This document shows positions 9,700-21,559 of a stretch of DNA of 64,000 nucleotides, in pieces (position 1 is the stretch's first letter; the number at the start of each line of letters is the position of its first letter). The stretch is from Cliona cf. orientalis (lineage: Eukaryota > Porifera > Demospongiae > Clionaida > Clionaidae): assembly GCA_963930775.1 (NCBI GenBank), contig OZ005696.1:2170001-2234000 (forward strand). The letters are read 5' to 3'. The translations under genes and the position numbers were made by a program. The notes under the pieces were generated by a model. It was given only the letters and a program-made list of their open reading frames with translations, ran no database searches and was not told the DNA's origin.

Positions 9700-10840
9700 C
9701 AAATGAAATTAAATAAATGTGAATTATGGTATTACAGCTAGTTAACCGTGCATGCATGTATTGAAATGACTTATCAATGATATTTAATACTGCATTGTAC
9801 ATACGCAGCAAAGAATTATTATAGTAACTGTAGCTATACACACGCCGATAGTTAATTTTGTAAATAGTTTTCCCCCACGGTAGAGACAGCAGATTTTTAA
9901 ATGATCAGCTATTCAAGCAAGCCAACTAAATTGGACTGGCTTGCTAATATTATTATTAATATTCCTGTATGTATGGGTAATTGTATGATTTTGGGAGAAT
10001 ATTAATATATATTCTACTCTTGTTGCATAATATTGTGACCTGCTCTGAGAAAACGGACCTTACAGAAATTTGAGAGAGATTTTAGCATGGATAGGTAGCT
10101 ATATAGCTCTGTCTATGCTGAGTACATTGGTACAAGTTTCAAGGAAAAATATTGATCACAAGTGGAGTTATGACCATTTTTATACACTCGGGTAGATAGA
10201 GTCGTTTTCTGAAAATAGGCTTTTTCTACTATGATTAAATTCTGTATTAAGTTGCATGGAAGCAGGTTAATTGTAATAGTGGTGCAACAGCCCTAGCCAT
10301 CTGTGTACAAGAGCATGTTTATACAATGTCTAATCAGTTCTAATTATTATTAGACAGTGGTTGGATTGGTTGGCCAGGGATGGGATTCTGTGGCTCCACT
10401 ACAACTGGCACATGTTCTTGCAATTGTGTGCATGCTCAAATTAAATTCTATTCTCGGTGATTACACCACAATGTCCTGTAAGCGGGTGGGTGATTACACC
10501 ACAATGTCCTGTAAGCGGGTTGACTTATCACTGAGTATCAATATTGTTTATGTTTGCACAAGATTAGCTACCACATCTTAGGACTTGAATGTTATGTAAT
10601 GTACAGTATTAAGTTAGCCTATTAACACTATTTTGATTATCAATTGTCTTAGAAAGAATGCAACAAGTATGGTTGTAGCTCATGGGATGATCAGGCTCTT
10701 GATGGGCCTTTCTACCCAATTAAGAACATGTACAATTGAAGTGATATAATAATAGTTGCCATATATTCACATTATTATTATACGCATTGTACATGACATA
10801 ATGTTGAGGTCTACATACATGCTTAGCTTATTCTCTCCCC
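9700..10840. other. Noncoding spacer
   Basis: AT-rich with no open frame that resembles a protein. The only structure I see is a two-copy 33-bp direct repeat at 10456-10521. Confidence 0.5.
10456..10521. repeat. Two-copy 33-bp tandem repeat
   Basis: Units 10456-10488 and 10489-10521, starting ggtgattacaccacaatgtc, are essentially identical. Confidence 0.9.
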
Positions 10841-10850
10841 GGCTAGAAAA

Positions 10851-11436
10851 AATCCGGGCAGCCACCGGGAATCGAACCCAGGGCCACTGGCTTGAGCCAC
10901 CAGCGCTCTACCACTGAGCTACGACCACCCTTAGGCACCCGAACTCCCCCCTTCCAGCTTTAAGGGCGAAAGTCAACCCTATACCCAAACTACGTTCACG
11001 GAGTCTGCCGGGATAATTAAATCACCAAAGCACAGAGCCCCAACAATAGTAATTACATGAAAGTTCTTAGCTTAACAAGGATGGGCACACACACTCTCAT
11101 CACCCCATCTACATCCTAAAGCTAGCTGGAAGAGAAAAAATCCGGGCAGCCACCGGGAATCGAACCCAGGGCCACTGGCTTGAGCCACCAGCGCTCTACC
11201 ACTGAGCTACGACCACCCTTAGGCACCCGAACTCCCCCCTTCCAGCTTTAAGGGCGAAAGTCAACCCTATACCCAAACTACGTTCACGGAGTCTGCCGGG
11301 ATAATTAAATCACCAAAGCACAGAGCCCCAACAATAGTAATTACATGAAAGTTCTTAGCTTAACAAGGATGGGCACACACACTCTCATCACCCCATCTAC
11401 ATCCTAAAGCTAGCTGGAAGAGAAAAAATCCGGGCA
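10851..11436 (-). repeat. 288-bp tandem duplication carrying a tRNA-like SINE-type head
   Basis: Two units, 10851-11138 and 11139-11426, look identical base for base and are followed by the first 10 bp of a third. On the minus strand each has a tRNA-like core: acceptor GGTGGTC, A box TAGCTCAGTGGTAGAGC, B box GGTTCGATTCC, 3' acceptor GGCTGCC (paired with G-T pairs), then ATTTTTT, a pol III-type terminator. The anticodon loop lacks T33, so it is not a standard tRNA. The tRNA-like cores are at about 10858-10930 and 11146-11218. Confidence 0.8.
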
Positions 11437-11747
11437 CATTAGTCAACAATTACAATACTTGGATGCATATGTCATAATATGCACACGTCTAACATCATGA
11501 TGGTACCTGACCTTTGACCCTGGGACTCAGAAGAATTCATTAGTCTAAGATGGTTGTGTATATAAATGGATTATTAGTTATGTACAACTAGGTTTAGCAA
11601 AAAGCTCATGCATGAATCTATAATATTATACTGTAGTGTCCTGAGCAAGCGCACACTCACATGCCCATGTCGCATTTCAAAGGGTCAACGAGTCTATCTA
11701 GCTATATCACCACAGATATGACTAAATAAACATCAAGATCTCTATCA

Positions 11748-12409
11748 GCAAGAGTACATAATAGGAAGAGAGGGAGAGTATCTTACTCTGTATACTGCTG
11801 TGCAAACGCACTGCGGATAATTAAATTTGAGTGGTTGACTCAAACAAACTGTGAAACCCACCCGTACTGCAGCTGGGCAGTACCCAGGTGGGCTGTCCTC
11901 AGTGGCGTGTCCAGGATTTGAAGGAGGGAGGTGCTAAGCCAATCGCGCGCGAAGCGCGCGCACAAAAATTTAAGCCACGCCCACAAAACATTGACCACGC
12001 CCTTCGCTAACGCGTTCTTGAAGAAAGCTGGCTGACAAAGAAGGCTATTTTGGCCAAGTAGCGACGAGAAAGAGTTGTTTAGAGAGCGAATTTTAGAGAC
12101 CAGTAAGTTTGTTCTTGGTTCTGGCTACCAATAATTGTCGATTATCAGCATAAACTGTTGCCACTGAGCTACTGATCTGGCTGTTGTGCCAGAGCTGAGG
12201 GGGGTGCTCGAGCACCCGGAGCCCCCCCTTGGACACGCCACTGGTCCTAGACCAATTATTGGCCAACACTCACTTAACTACAAGGTGGTATGTGTAGTAT
12301 ACTACAGTTTACAAGGATATACGGATTTAATTATCCGCAGTGCGTTTGCACAGCAGTATACAGAGTAAGATTAAGATACTCTCCCTCTCTTCCTATTATG
12401 TACTCTTGC
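11748..12409. mobile_element. Inverted-repeat element with about 80-bp arms
   Basis: Left arm 11748-11826 (gcaagagtacataataggaa start) matches the reverse complement of right arm 12325-12409, including gcaaacgcactgcggataat. A second element (11900-12243) is nested inside. No transposase; MITE-like. Confidence 0.8.
11900..12243. mobile_element. Nested MITE with CAGTGGCGTGTCC termini
   Basis: Ends CAGTGGCGTGTCCA (11900) and TGGACACGCCACTG (12243) are inverted repeats, flanked by a 5-bp duplication gtcct (11895-11899 and 12244-12248). It is 344 bp and holds gcgcgcgaagcgcgcgc and cacgccc motifs. Superfamily not assignable by eye. Confidence 0.85.
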
Positions 12410-12561
12410 TATCAGGCTATGATATAGCTAAGTCTGAACTATAATATGTAAAACACAGCTAAATGTAAGTAAAGTAATGTAGTAACCAAGGTAGGGTGAG
12501 CAGGAAAAAAATTTTTTTGGTAAATTGCATAATATAGAAATTTAAACACTCATTCCCCCCT

Positions 12562-15324
12562 TCAGTGTACCTGAAGTCTTGAAACACCATAGAGCTCATG
12601 TATTGCAGTGTTATAGTCCTGTGGCACCTTCCGTCCAGTGTCCACTCCATCTAGTGCCTCACACCAAGCTTCCCTCAGGGCTGACCATTTGTTCTTCATT
12701 TCTTTCATCATTAGGTTATGGATCAACTCAAAGTCCGCATTCTCTAATTTACGCTCCAACTCTTGCATATCGTCAAAGTATGTAATGTGTGGCCATTGGT
12801 AAAAATCACCAAACTGTAACCAGTAGTACTCTGCTTCACCTCCCACTTCATTTGGGCTGTATGGGTGGGTGTTAGTTGGATGTGGTTTCATCGCATCGGC
12901 TAGTTTCTTGTCACCACAACCATGAGTAATTACAGCTCGATCACGCCCGAACGCATGAGTGCTTCGGAAGAATCGCGGAGAAGGCATAAATAGTGGAATT
13001 CCTAATGCATAGTACTCAACAAGTTTGAAGGACATGACAGCATAAGGGAAGTAAACCATAGCACGATGACTAACGAGGTCACTGAACTCATAGTGGCCAT
13101 AGAGCTTGAAGATGTCCACAATTTTGAACTTTTTCACCTGAGCAACTAGTTTGTCAGCGAGTCTATTTTCCATACGTGAAATGTACAATATTTCATCCCT
13201 TGTTGGCTTGTAAGGATTATCCATCTGTGCATAAACCCCAGTATAACTGTAGAGTGGTAAAGCAGATAGTCCAGTGTAGTAGCGAAGGTATTCTTGGTCA
13301 TAGACACTAGCGGCACCAATGATATGTTTTGGATTATCCATGGCAGCAAGCATGTACAGGTGCTCATCCAATCTGTCCCATTCATCCTTAGTGCATCGCC
13401 CCAAGTTGTATCTGTGAACTGGCAAATAGACTATTGTCTTGTTTAGGGGCATCCAGAGCTCACAATATGCTGCCGGATAGGAACAGAAAAAGGCATCAAC
13501 CGAAGAAATTATTTTATTACTCTTGAAAAAGTCAAAGTTGGACTTCATCATATCTTCTGTCAGTCTTACTCGTGCGTTTGTATAGTGTCTAATTACACCA
13601 GAAAGATTACGGTATACATGTATTCCGTCTTGTTTGAATACGGAAGGAAATGGAGTGTGGTTGGATTTGGTTCCTGCAACATAGACAGTGTGACCTAAGG
13701 TGGCCAGAACTGTGGGTGTGTCCACTCGTGGGCCATCATGTAAGTCTGAGGTCCAAAAAGTGTACCGTTTGGTTGTGGTGCACACTCTATCTTTTGATCT
13801 CTTAGAATTCAAAGCGATAGGATAGGAGAGAGTTGAGAGGTCAGCATCATTGACTATATCTGGAAATGTATAACCGATATCTAGAAGCGTCTGTAGCCAC
13901 AGCTGTACTAGCTGAACATCAAGAAGCTCAACATACTGTCGTTCATACAGTGCAATCCATAGTTCCTCTGTTCGCTCGACAATTGTTCTTCCTTTGCCCT
14001 TCCAGCTTCCTAAAAACTCCATAAGTGGCTTCCCCTTTATGTAGAGGTCCCACTCCGATCCCAAGTCACCAATATTGCTATGCACATTTCTATCTTGCAC
14101 TACCAGTGGGCGAGCAATGAATCCAGACTGGAGACCAGCATCCCAGAACAGCCTCTGAGCAATGAAGCTTCGCCATATATCAGTGACTCGTCCACTCACA
14201 GTAATCGGTAGAAACAATCCAAAGAATCCTGCTTTAAAATGCAGAGTAGCCTGTGCATTGTATGGTGTGAGGCAGCCCTTGGGAATCATGAGGTGCTTGT
14301 TTTGTTTTGGTCGCTTGAAGAAGAAGGGAACGGGCATCGTGAGGCGATAGATGGCATCTACGTCAGGTTGATAGTCTGCTAAGGATTGTAGGACTGCAAT
14401 CGAACTGGCCTTTAGCTTGGTAGTGTGTAGTGGTGTATCACTGCAATTTGTAACCTTAATATCCTCAAGTGGGAGACCTCTTGGCCAAAAGGGAAGTGTT
14501 GGGGCACCTAATACTGGATATGGATTGTAAGTGGGCCAGTTGTGATCTTTTGGTTCCAAAGTTTCAATTGTTTGTTCCTCATGTTCAGGAATGGCCTCGT
14601 CAATAGAGGGAGCTCCAGCTGGCGCAGCTCCCGGTATCCAGAATTTGAGAGCATTGTCATCGTCAAAGTCCTAGATAACCTCTGCACCATGCATGATGGC
14701 GTACAGGTACCCAATGTTCTTGCGACCAAAATGGTTCCATGGAAGAGCACTAACAAAGTTTACTGCATTGCGCATTGCCACTTGATCGTCTGGTCTCAAA
14801 TAAACCACGGCATCATTTCCTTCTCCCTTCGTCCAGCCAGCGTCGTACGATTCAGCACTTCTCTTGTCAAAGACCACCACCAGACACCAGTTTTTAAGCT
14901 TCACCTGTCGACGAACGGCATCTGATACGTCAAAGATGGTTGTCATTACTGCCCACTTTTTACATGATGGTTCAGATCTTGAATGTGATCTTGTCCTTTC
15001 AGGATTAAAAGCATGAAATTTTATGCGATTTCTTGGGAACTGACGCACGATTTCTCCCGAAAATGTAGATCCTGTTGTACCGCTCAAGGCCCACTTTGGT
15101 AGCAAGTTGTGATCGCGACCATCTGCTACCGTTGATTCCAACATAAACGATTCCAGAGGAGTCCATGTGGGCCGCCAAGATGGCTTCAGGGAACTGGTCT
15201 TCATCAATACTATAATAATCAACGTAGCTATAGCTACAACACATAAAAAGGTTGCTAATACTTTTTTCTTCGACGTTGTCGGCAGGAGCCTCGTTCGTGA
15301 TCGAGCCGAGAGCTGCGTGTCCAT
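12562..15324 (-). pseudogene. STELLO copy A: full length, one premature TAG
   Basis: 920 codons collinear with intact copy B, in one frame from ATG at 15322-15324 to TGA at 12562-12564, except a TAG at 14671-14673. Copies B and C have TGG (Trp) there, so this is a single G-to-A change. The stop lies directly before the acidic DFDDDN motif, so the product would be 217 residues: tail, membrane anchor and half of the first catalytic lobe. Sequence after the stop is well kept. It could be a young pseudogene, a polymorphism, a sequencing error or a readthrough site. Confidence 0.85.
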
Positions 15325-15555
15325 CAGCGATTCGAAGTAAGCAGAGTAGTCTAGGAGGATTATCTTTTCCTTGATTGCTTAGGGCGTGCCGCAGTACTAG
15401 TGGAGAGGTGCTTATCATGCAATGAATAAAGTACGAGTTATCCCGGTCACTTATCCTGGTACCTTCGCAGCGCGCGATAATAATATTTTACTGCGCGTGC
15501 GTTTTACTCCGCGGAATGCGCATTTCAAAAATATCGCGCATCATACGCATTCGTT
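15325..15555 (-). promoter_or_regulatory. Conserved upstream region of STELLO A
   Basis: About 200 bp upstream of the start codon align with the same region of copy B (19848-20070): ttttccttgattgcytagg, ccgcagtactagt, a gcaatgaataa stretch, then gcgcgc and tccgcggaatgcg near the far end. Conservation of noncoding sequence fits a 5' UTR and promoter, but may only reflect recent duplication. Confidence 0.45.
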
Positions 15556-17090
15556 GGAACTACACTCCTTGGCAGTTTCTTTTAACAACTTATCAAGGAA
15601 AATCTGGAGTCTTCCCCGTCGTTGCTATACTTCCATTCTTCATTGTGTTGGTGGTTTTCAAGGAATATACAATACTATTATCACCAGATCTAACAAGCTA
15701 ATTTCTTCTGCTCAAAAAGCTGGGTCGATCTTGTCTTCTGGCTGAGGTCTTCACTGAAGCCTCAACACTAATGTATACTAGTTTTGGGTACAACCATCGT
15801 AACGCGGCATGCCACTGGAAATTCTACTCAGAATGTGATAAACTCTGTGCCAATTTCATCCGCGATGCCAGATTGAATCCTGAAATGAATCATCATAATA
15901 TCACGGAGGACATTAACTATATTGTGTGCTGTACTTAATCTAAATTACTAATCAATTTATATTGTTATTCTAAGTTAATTAAAGTTCTGGGCGGGGGCGG
16001 GGGGGGAAGCTAAAAATTAATTTTCAATGATTGTATATGTCTGATAATAATAATTATAATGGATTTCGTACTACTTTCATGTGCATATAGCTATATCTCA
16101 GACTGGTAAATATAGGGGATTTCTTAGTGTACAGAAAGTTACCACCTGCTGTACTCTAAATAACATCCCACCATGTTGTTAAAATTATCCCATAATATAA
16201 TATATAGACACACAATGTCATGTAGCTACCACCTAGATTTAGCCAGTATACTGTTTTGAGAAACAGAATCATGTTATTTTCTATTCAGTAGGACAATTTC
16301 TGAGAAGGTGTCCTATTATTTTGTATAACTCCATGCAGCTTTGATTTGGTCAGACAATATAATATCACAGTGTACAAGAAAGCTAGTTTTAATAGTCGCA
16401 GCCAGCTAGCTACCAGGTGGCTCACAGTTGACACTATTACTATAAAGTATATAACCACAAGTCCAGCCCAGTCTTGTAGTACTTGTGCTACTTAAGTATG
16501 GCTTTCTACTAGTTAGGTAAACCTATCCTATAGCCTAATAGCTATCCACACAGCTTGCAACCCATGGTCCAGGAATATACCTTGATCGTTACTGGCATGA
16601 TCACCATTACGAGCTATTCATCAGGCCAGATCAGATACCATTCCATGCATAGGCTAAGAATATTACGACAGTCTGAAAAGTTATTATGAGCACTGCTCAT
16701 GCATGTACTCTATAAAATTTAATCAAAGTGCAGTGCAGCTGCAAGAGCTGTGGGGATCCCATGATACCCACAAAGGTGTGGGTCTACACTATTACATATA
16801 ATATCATCATTGGAACAACCATGCATGTCCTCTCTTGATCTCCCAGCTTTTAATGTTGCTTTTTGTGTAAAACAATAAAAGCTGAGAAATTAAGAGAGGG
16901 CCTAGCCTCGTCCCCAGGCCACTCCCGTGTATCCGTGTGCAACATTGAAAACATGGTAGCCTGGAGATGAGGCTACCACACGTTCGCGCCAGTAGCTAAG
17001 TAGCTAATTAAAGCAATGAAATTCAGATGATAGGGTGAGCAGGAAAAAAATTCATACAAAAAATACAGTTAAATATTATTAACCACCCCT
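15556..17090. other. Noncoding spacer between STELLO A and B
   Basis: It holds a second copy of the dispersed repeat also found at 2690-3060 (about 16090-16800). It also holds a short inverted repeat around 16900-16975 (agcctcgtccccaggc against gcctggagatgaggct). The g-rich run gggcgggggcggggggg is at about 15989-16005. The 3' flank of copy B (agggtgagcaggaaaaaaa) matches that of copy A at 12492. Nothing in 15556-16080 is recognisable. Confidence 0.5.
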
Positions 17091-19847
17091 TCAGTGTATC
17101 TGAAGCCTTGAAACACCATAGAGCTCATGTATTGCAGTGTTATAGTCCTGTGGCACCTTCCGTCCAGTGTCCACTCCATCTAGTGCCTCACACCAAGCTT
17201 CCCTCAGGGCTGACCATTTGTTCTTCATTTCCTTCATCATTAGATTATGGATCAACTCAAAGTCCGCATTCTCTAGTTTATGCTCCAACTCTTGCATATT
17301 GTCAAAGTATGTAATGTGTGGCCATTGGTAAAAATCGCCAAACTGTAACCAGTAGTACTCTGCTTCACCTCCCAGTTCATTTGGGCTGTATGGGTGGATG
17401 TTTGTTGGATGTGGTTTCATCGCATCGGCTAGTTTCTTGTCACCGCAACCATGAGTAATTATAGCTCGATCACGCCCAAACGCATGAGTGCTTCGGAAGA
17501 ATCGCGGAGAAGGCATAAACAGTGGAATCCCTAACGCGTAGTACTCAACAAGTTTGAAGGACATGACAGCATAAGGGAAGTAAACCATAGCACGATGACT
17601 AACGAGATCACTGAACTCATAGTGGCCATAGAGCTTGAACGTGTCCACTATTTTGAACTTTTTCACCTGAGCAACTAGTTTGTCGGCGAGTCTATTTTCC
17701 ATACGCGAAATGTACAATATTTCATCTCTCGTTGGCTTGTAAGAACTATTCATCTGTGCATAAACCCCAGTATAACTGTAGAGTGGTAAAGCAGAAAGTC
17801 CAGTGTAGTAGCGAAGGTATTCTTGGTCATAAACACTAGCGGCACCAATGATATGTTTTGGATTATCCATGGCAGCAAGCATGTACAGGTGCTCATCCAG
17901 TCTGTCCCATTCATCCTTAGTGCATCGTCCCAAGTTGTATCTGTGAACTGGCAAATAGACTATTGTCTTGTTTAGAGGCATCCAGAGCTCACAATATGCG
18001 GCCGGGTAGGAACAGAAAAAGGCATCAACCGAAGAAATCACTTCATTACTTTTGAAAAATTCAAAGTTGGATTTTATCATATCTTCTGTCACTCTAGTTC
18101 TTGAGTTCCAATAATGATTTTTAATTACATCTGAAAGATTATAGTATACATGTATTCCATCTTGTTTGAATACGGAAGGAAATTGAGTGTGGTTGGATTT
18201 GGCTCCTGCAACATAGACAGTGTGCCCTAAGCTGGCCAGAACTGTGGGCGTGTCCACTCGTGGGCCATCATGTAAGTCTGAGGTCCAAAAAGTGTACCGT
18301 TTGGTTGTGGTGCACACTCTATCTTTAATTTCAGTCTTCGATTTCAAAACGATAGGATAGGAGGGAGTTGAGAGGTCAGCATCACTGAGTATGTCTGGAA
18401 ATGTATAACCAATATCTAGAAGCGTCTGTAGCCACAACTGTACTAGCTGAACGTCAAGAATCTCAACATACTGTCGTTCATACAGAGCAATCCATAGTTC
18501 TTCTGTTCGCTCGACAATTGTTCTTCCTTTGCCCTTCCAGCTTCCTAAAAACTCCATAAGTGGCCTCCCCTTTATGTAGAGGTCCCACTCCGATCCCAAG
18601 TCACCAATATTGCTATGCACATTTCTATCTTGCACTACCAGTGGGCGATGAATGAATCCAAACTGGAGACCAGCATCCCAGAACAGCCTCTGAGCAATGA
18701 AGCTTCGCCATATATCGGTGACTCGTCCACTCACAGTAATCGGTAGAAACAATCCAAAGAATCCTGCTTTGAAATGCAGAGTAGCCTGTGCATTGTATGG
18801 TGTGAGGCAGCCCTTGGGAATCATGAGGTGCTTGTTCTGTTTTGGTTGCTTGAAGAAGAAGGGAACGGGCATCGTGAGGCGAAAGATGGCATCTACGTCA
18901 GGTTGGTAGTCTGCTAAGGATTGTAGGACTGCAATCGAACTGGTCTTTATCTTGGTAGCATGTAGTGGTGTATCACTGCAATTTGTAGCCTTAATATCCT
19001 CAAGTGGGAGACCTCTTGGCCAAGAGGGAAGTGTTGGGGCACCTAATGCCGGGTATGGATTGTAAGTGGGCCAGGTATGATCTTTTGGTTCCAAAACTTC
19101 AATCGTTTGTTCTCTGTGTTCAGGAATGGCCTCGTCAATAGAGGGAGCTCCAGCTGGCGCTGCTCCCGGTATCCAGAATTTGAGAGCATTGTCGTCGTCA
19201 AAGTCCCAGATAACCTCTGCACCATGCATGATGGCGTACAGGTACCCGATGTTCTTGCGACCAAAATGGTTCCATGGAAGAGCACTAACGAAGTTTACTG
19301 CATTGCGCATTTCCATTTGATCGTCTGGTCTCAAATAAACCACGGCATCATTTCCTTCTCCCTTCGTCCAGCCAGCATCGTACAATTCAGCACTTCTCTT
19401 GTCAAAGACCACCACCAGACACCAGTTTTTAAGCTTCACCTGTCGACGAACGGCATCTGATACGTCGAAGATTGTTGTCATTACTGCCCATTTTTTACAC
19501 GATGGTTCAGATCTTGAATGTGATCTTGTGCTTTCAGAATTAAAGGCATGAAACTTTAGGCGATTTATTGGGAACTGACGCACGATTTCTCCTGAAAATA
19601 TAGATCCTGTTGTACCGCTCAAGGCCCACTTTGGTAGCAAGTTGTGATCGCGACCATCTGCTATCGTTGATTCCAGAGGCGTCCATGTGGGCCGCCAAGA
19701 TGAGTTCAGAGAATTGGGCTTCATCAATACCATAATAATAATCAACGTAGCTATAGCTATAACACATAAAAACGTTGCTAATACTGTTTTCCTCGACATT
19801 GTCGGCAGGAGCCTCTTTCGCGATCGATCCGAGAGCCGCGTGTCCAT
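17091..19847 (-). CDS. STELLO copy B: intact STELLO/DUF288-like type II membrane protein
   Basis: 918 residues, one exon. Short basic cytosolic tail (1-20), one membrane anchor (about 21-42), a luminal stem to about 116, then a domain like the plant STELLO and nematode DUF288 proteins: CKKWAVMTTIFDVSDAVRRQ (about 117-136), NWCLVVVFDKRS (141-152), YLRPDDQ (171-177), LPWNHFGRKNIGYLYAIMHG (190-209), DFDDDN (215-220). A C-terminal lobe carries VYFPYAVMSFKLVEYYALGI and SPRFFRSTHAF. Family knowledge puts STELLO proteins in the Golgi as glycosyltransferase-like proteins; the DFDDDN motif would fit metal and nucleotide-sugar binding. Substrate unknown. It is the only unbroken copy here and lies head to head with copy C. 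Confidence 0.85.
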   Translation of the reverse strand: MDTRLSDRSRKRLLPTMSRKTVLATFLCVIAIATLIIIMVLMKPNSLNSSWRPTWTPLESTIADGRDHNLLPKWALSGTTGSIFSGEIVRQFPINRLKFHAFNSESTRSHSRSEPSCKKWAVMTTIFDVSDAVRRQVKLKNWCLVVVFDKRSAELYDAGWTKGEGNDAVVYLRPDDQMEMRNAVNFVSALPWNHFGRKNIGYLYAIMHGAEVIWDFDDDNALKFWIPGAAPAGAPSIDEAIPEHREQTIEVLEPKDHTWPTYNPYPALGAPTLPSWPRGLPLEDIKATNCSDTPLHATKIKTSSIAVLQSLADYQPDVDAIFRLTMPVPFFFKQPKQNKHLMIPKGCLTPYNAQATLHFKAGFFGLFLPITVSGRVTDIWRSFIAQRLFWDAGLQFGFIHRPLVVQDRNVHSNIGDLGSEWDLYIKGRPLMEFLGSWKGKGRTIVERTEELWIALYERQYVEILDVQLVQLWLQTLLDIGYTFPDILSDADLSTPSYPIVLKSKTEIKDRVCTTTKRYTFWTSDLHDGPRVDTPTVLASLGHTVYVAGAKSNHTQFPSVFKQDGIHVYYNLSDVIKNHYWNSRTRVTEDMIKSNFEFFKSNEVISSVDAFFCSYPAAYCELWMPLNKTIVYLPVHRYNLGRCTKDEWDRLDEHLYMLAAMDNPKHIIGAASVYDQEYLRYYTGLSALPLYSYTGVYAQMNSSYKPTRDEILYISRMENRLADKLVAQVKKFKIVDTFKLYGHYEFSDLVSHRAMVYFPYAVMSFKLVEYYALGIPLFMPSPRFFRSTHAFGRDRAIITHGCGDKKLADAMKPHPTNIHPYSPNELGGEAEYYWLQFGDFYQWPHITYFDNMQELEHKLENADFELIHNLMMKEMKNKWSALREAWCEALDGVDTGRKVPQDYNTAIHELYGVSRLQIH

Positions 19848-20070
19848 CAGCGATTTGAAGTAAGCACAGTAGTAGTCTGGGCGGGTTATATTTTCCTTGA
19901 TTGCCTAGGCCGTTCCGCAGTACTAGTCGAGGGTGCTTATTATTTTGCAATGAATAACGTATGATTATCATCCGCGGTCACCTATCCTAGTCACGAGACA
20001 GCGCGCATGCAGCAATCATGAATATTTTCGCGGAATGCGTATTGAAACATTGCGCATCATACGCAATTTT
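19848..20070 (-). promoter_or_regulatory. Conserved upstream region of STELLO B
   Basis: Shares with the copy A upstream region the blocks ttttccttgattgcctagg, ccgcagtactagt, caatgaata, ggtcacctatcctag and a distal gcgcgc plus cgcggaatgcg block. A likely 5' UTR and promoter. No TATA box is obvious at a fixed distance. Confidence 0.45.
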
Positions 20071-20104
20071 TTTGCGTGTCGACTGTCAAACCACTAGCAT
20101 TTGT

Positions 20105-20617
20105 TTTTGATCAAAAATTACCCAAAACATTCTGGAGGAATTAAAGAAATTCTCCTAAAAATATTATGTCCCAAGGAACTTGGCGTGCTATGCCTATCAA
20201 GCTCAATAGGGATAAATAATTTTATTTCAACAGACTCCCTCATCTCTGGAACTCACTACCACCTATTGATCATGACCTGAACTTATCTTTCGCAACAATC
20301 AGAAAACAACTAATAGACATTTTTTGGAAATCCTTCCTCGCCAATTTTAATTCTGACAATACTTGCACCTATATATTACTTTGCATGTCCTTGCCCAAGG
20401 TGTTTCTCCCAGCCAAAGTCTTCCTTCATCTGATGTACCGGTATATATACAAGTTTAATACTAACAATCACCAAACTAATTTTTATCACAATATTTATTA
20501 TAGTATTATCCTGTACATGTCAGGCTGTTATAACCCTGTAACAGACCTTCAGCTATGGAAGCTGTAAAGCATTAATAATAATAATAAATATAATAATAAT
20601 AATAATAATAATAAATA
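20105..20617 (+). mobile_element. 3' end of a LINE-type retrotransposon with ATT-rich tail
   Basis: From 20220 one frame reads FYFNRLPHLWNSLPPIDHDL and on through FATIRKQLIDIFWKSFLANF. This resembles the C-terminal end of CR1/L2-like LINE polymerases (the xxWNxLPxxV...FKxxL pattern). After the stop comes ctgtaaagc and an (aat)n tail (20571-20617), typical of LINE 3' ends. Upstream of 20220 the frame is broken. Recalled family resemblance, not searched. Confidence 0.6.
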
Positions 20618-20984
20618 CGCCCACTCATTTGTAACAGTGTCTGATTAGTAAGTTCCAATTCTGATTAGTGAATTTTATGCCAATTATCACACAAAACTGA
20701 GCAAAAAACAGCACCAGAAAAGTGCTTGTCTGAAAAAAACTGCTATGGTTGAACAATATAATAGTAAGTTTAAATTTAGTATAAATATAATAGTTTTAAA
20801 TTTAGTATACAAGGTTATAATTATTTTTAATTAGCTAATTCCTATCATATTTTTTACTATGTTGTGCTGTCACCTCTATTTTTCTTTACTGGGTCCACTT
20901 TATATTAGCAGTAATTGCTAAATGTGTAATTGCTAAATGTGTATCCGATGCAAAGGCATAAACTATTATAGACAAAAAAAAAAA

Positions 20985-21415
20985 AAAATTTTAAACACTA
21001 AGTAGAAAAAAAAAACAAAACTTTAATTAATTAATTCAGGGGGGAATTGGGAGCACTTGGGGACATAATTTTTGTACCGGCGCGCAGAATGGATCAAATG
21101 CAGAGATTTGACCTTCAGGAATTTTGATTCACGCCTTAGAATCAAAGTTACGGCCCTTTGAAGTTTCCCCATATGTTTGTACAGGGAAGCCATGCGTTTG
21201 CAATGTTTCCGCCCACGCGCTACGTGAGGGGCGGGGCCACGCGCGCACATAAACGTGACGACCTTTACCAACTTTTCACAAAATTGAAATTTAGGCTGCC
21301 TGCTCGCATTGTATGGTTCCACTATGCATCCAGCTCGATTATATGATGGTTTTTGGACAATTTTTTTTCTGCTTAGTGTTCTGGTCGCCTTGAAAAAAAA
21401 AAAAAAACAAAAAAA
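20985..21415 (-). mobile_element. Single copy of the 400-bp CACTAAG-ended repeat
   Basis: Reverse complement of the units arrayed at 37447-38665. Shared landmarks are caaacatatggggaaactt, ggccgtaac, the acgcgctacgtgagg segment and tgcttagtgttctggtcgcc. It is bounded by A-rich tracts and by cactaagtagaaaa at the low-coordinate side. Noncoding, TIR-like ends. Confidence 0.75.
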
Positions 21416-21504
21416 AAACAAGTGCAAATATTTGCTGAGGTAGTTCAAGATTTACTGTCCTGCTGCAGGATTTTCTTCAGGATGTATTATACTTCTGACA
21501 GTCT

Positions 21505-21559
21505 GTTAGCACCAGCACTACACATAATATTATTATGTGTAGTACTGCCAGGTGCTAAC
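21505..21559. repeat. Short palindrome at the edge of a STELLO fragment
   Basis: Arms gttagcacc / ggtgctaac and actacacataat / attatgtgtagt pair over about 55 bp. It ends where the STELLO fragment begins, so it may mark a rearrangement or excision junction. Confidence 0.7.

Noticed and set aside
10858-10930. Functional tRNA gene on the minus strand
   Set aside because: A and B boxes and terminator are present, but the anticodon loop GGCTCAA lacks T33 and the acceptor relies on several G-T pairs. Better described as a SINE-type head.
15422-15760. Possible small gene (107 codons) upstream of STELLO A
   Set aside because: No similarity I recognise, it overlaps the conserved STELLO upstream block at its start, and copy B has no counterpart.
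21023-21448. 141-codon minus-strand open frame
   Set aside because: It is the translation of the CACTAAG repeat unit with poly(A)/poly(T) runs at its edges.
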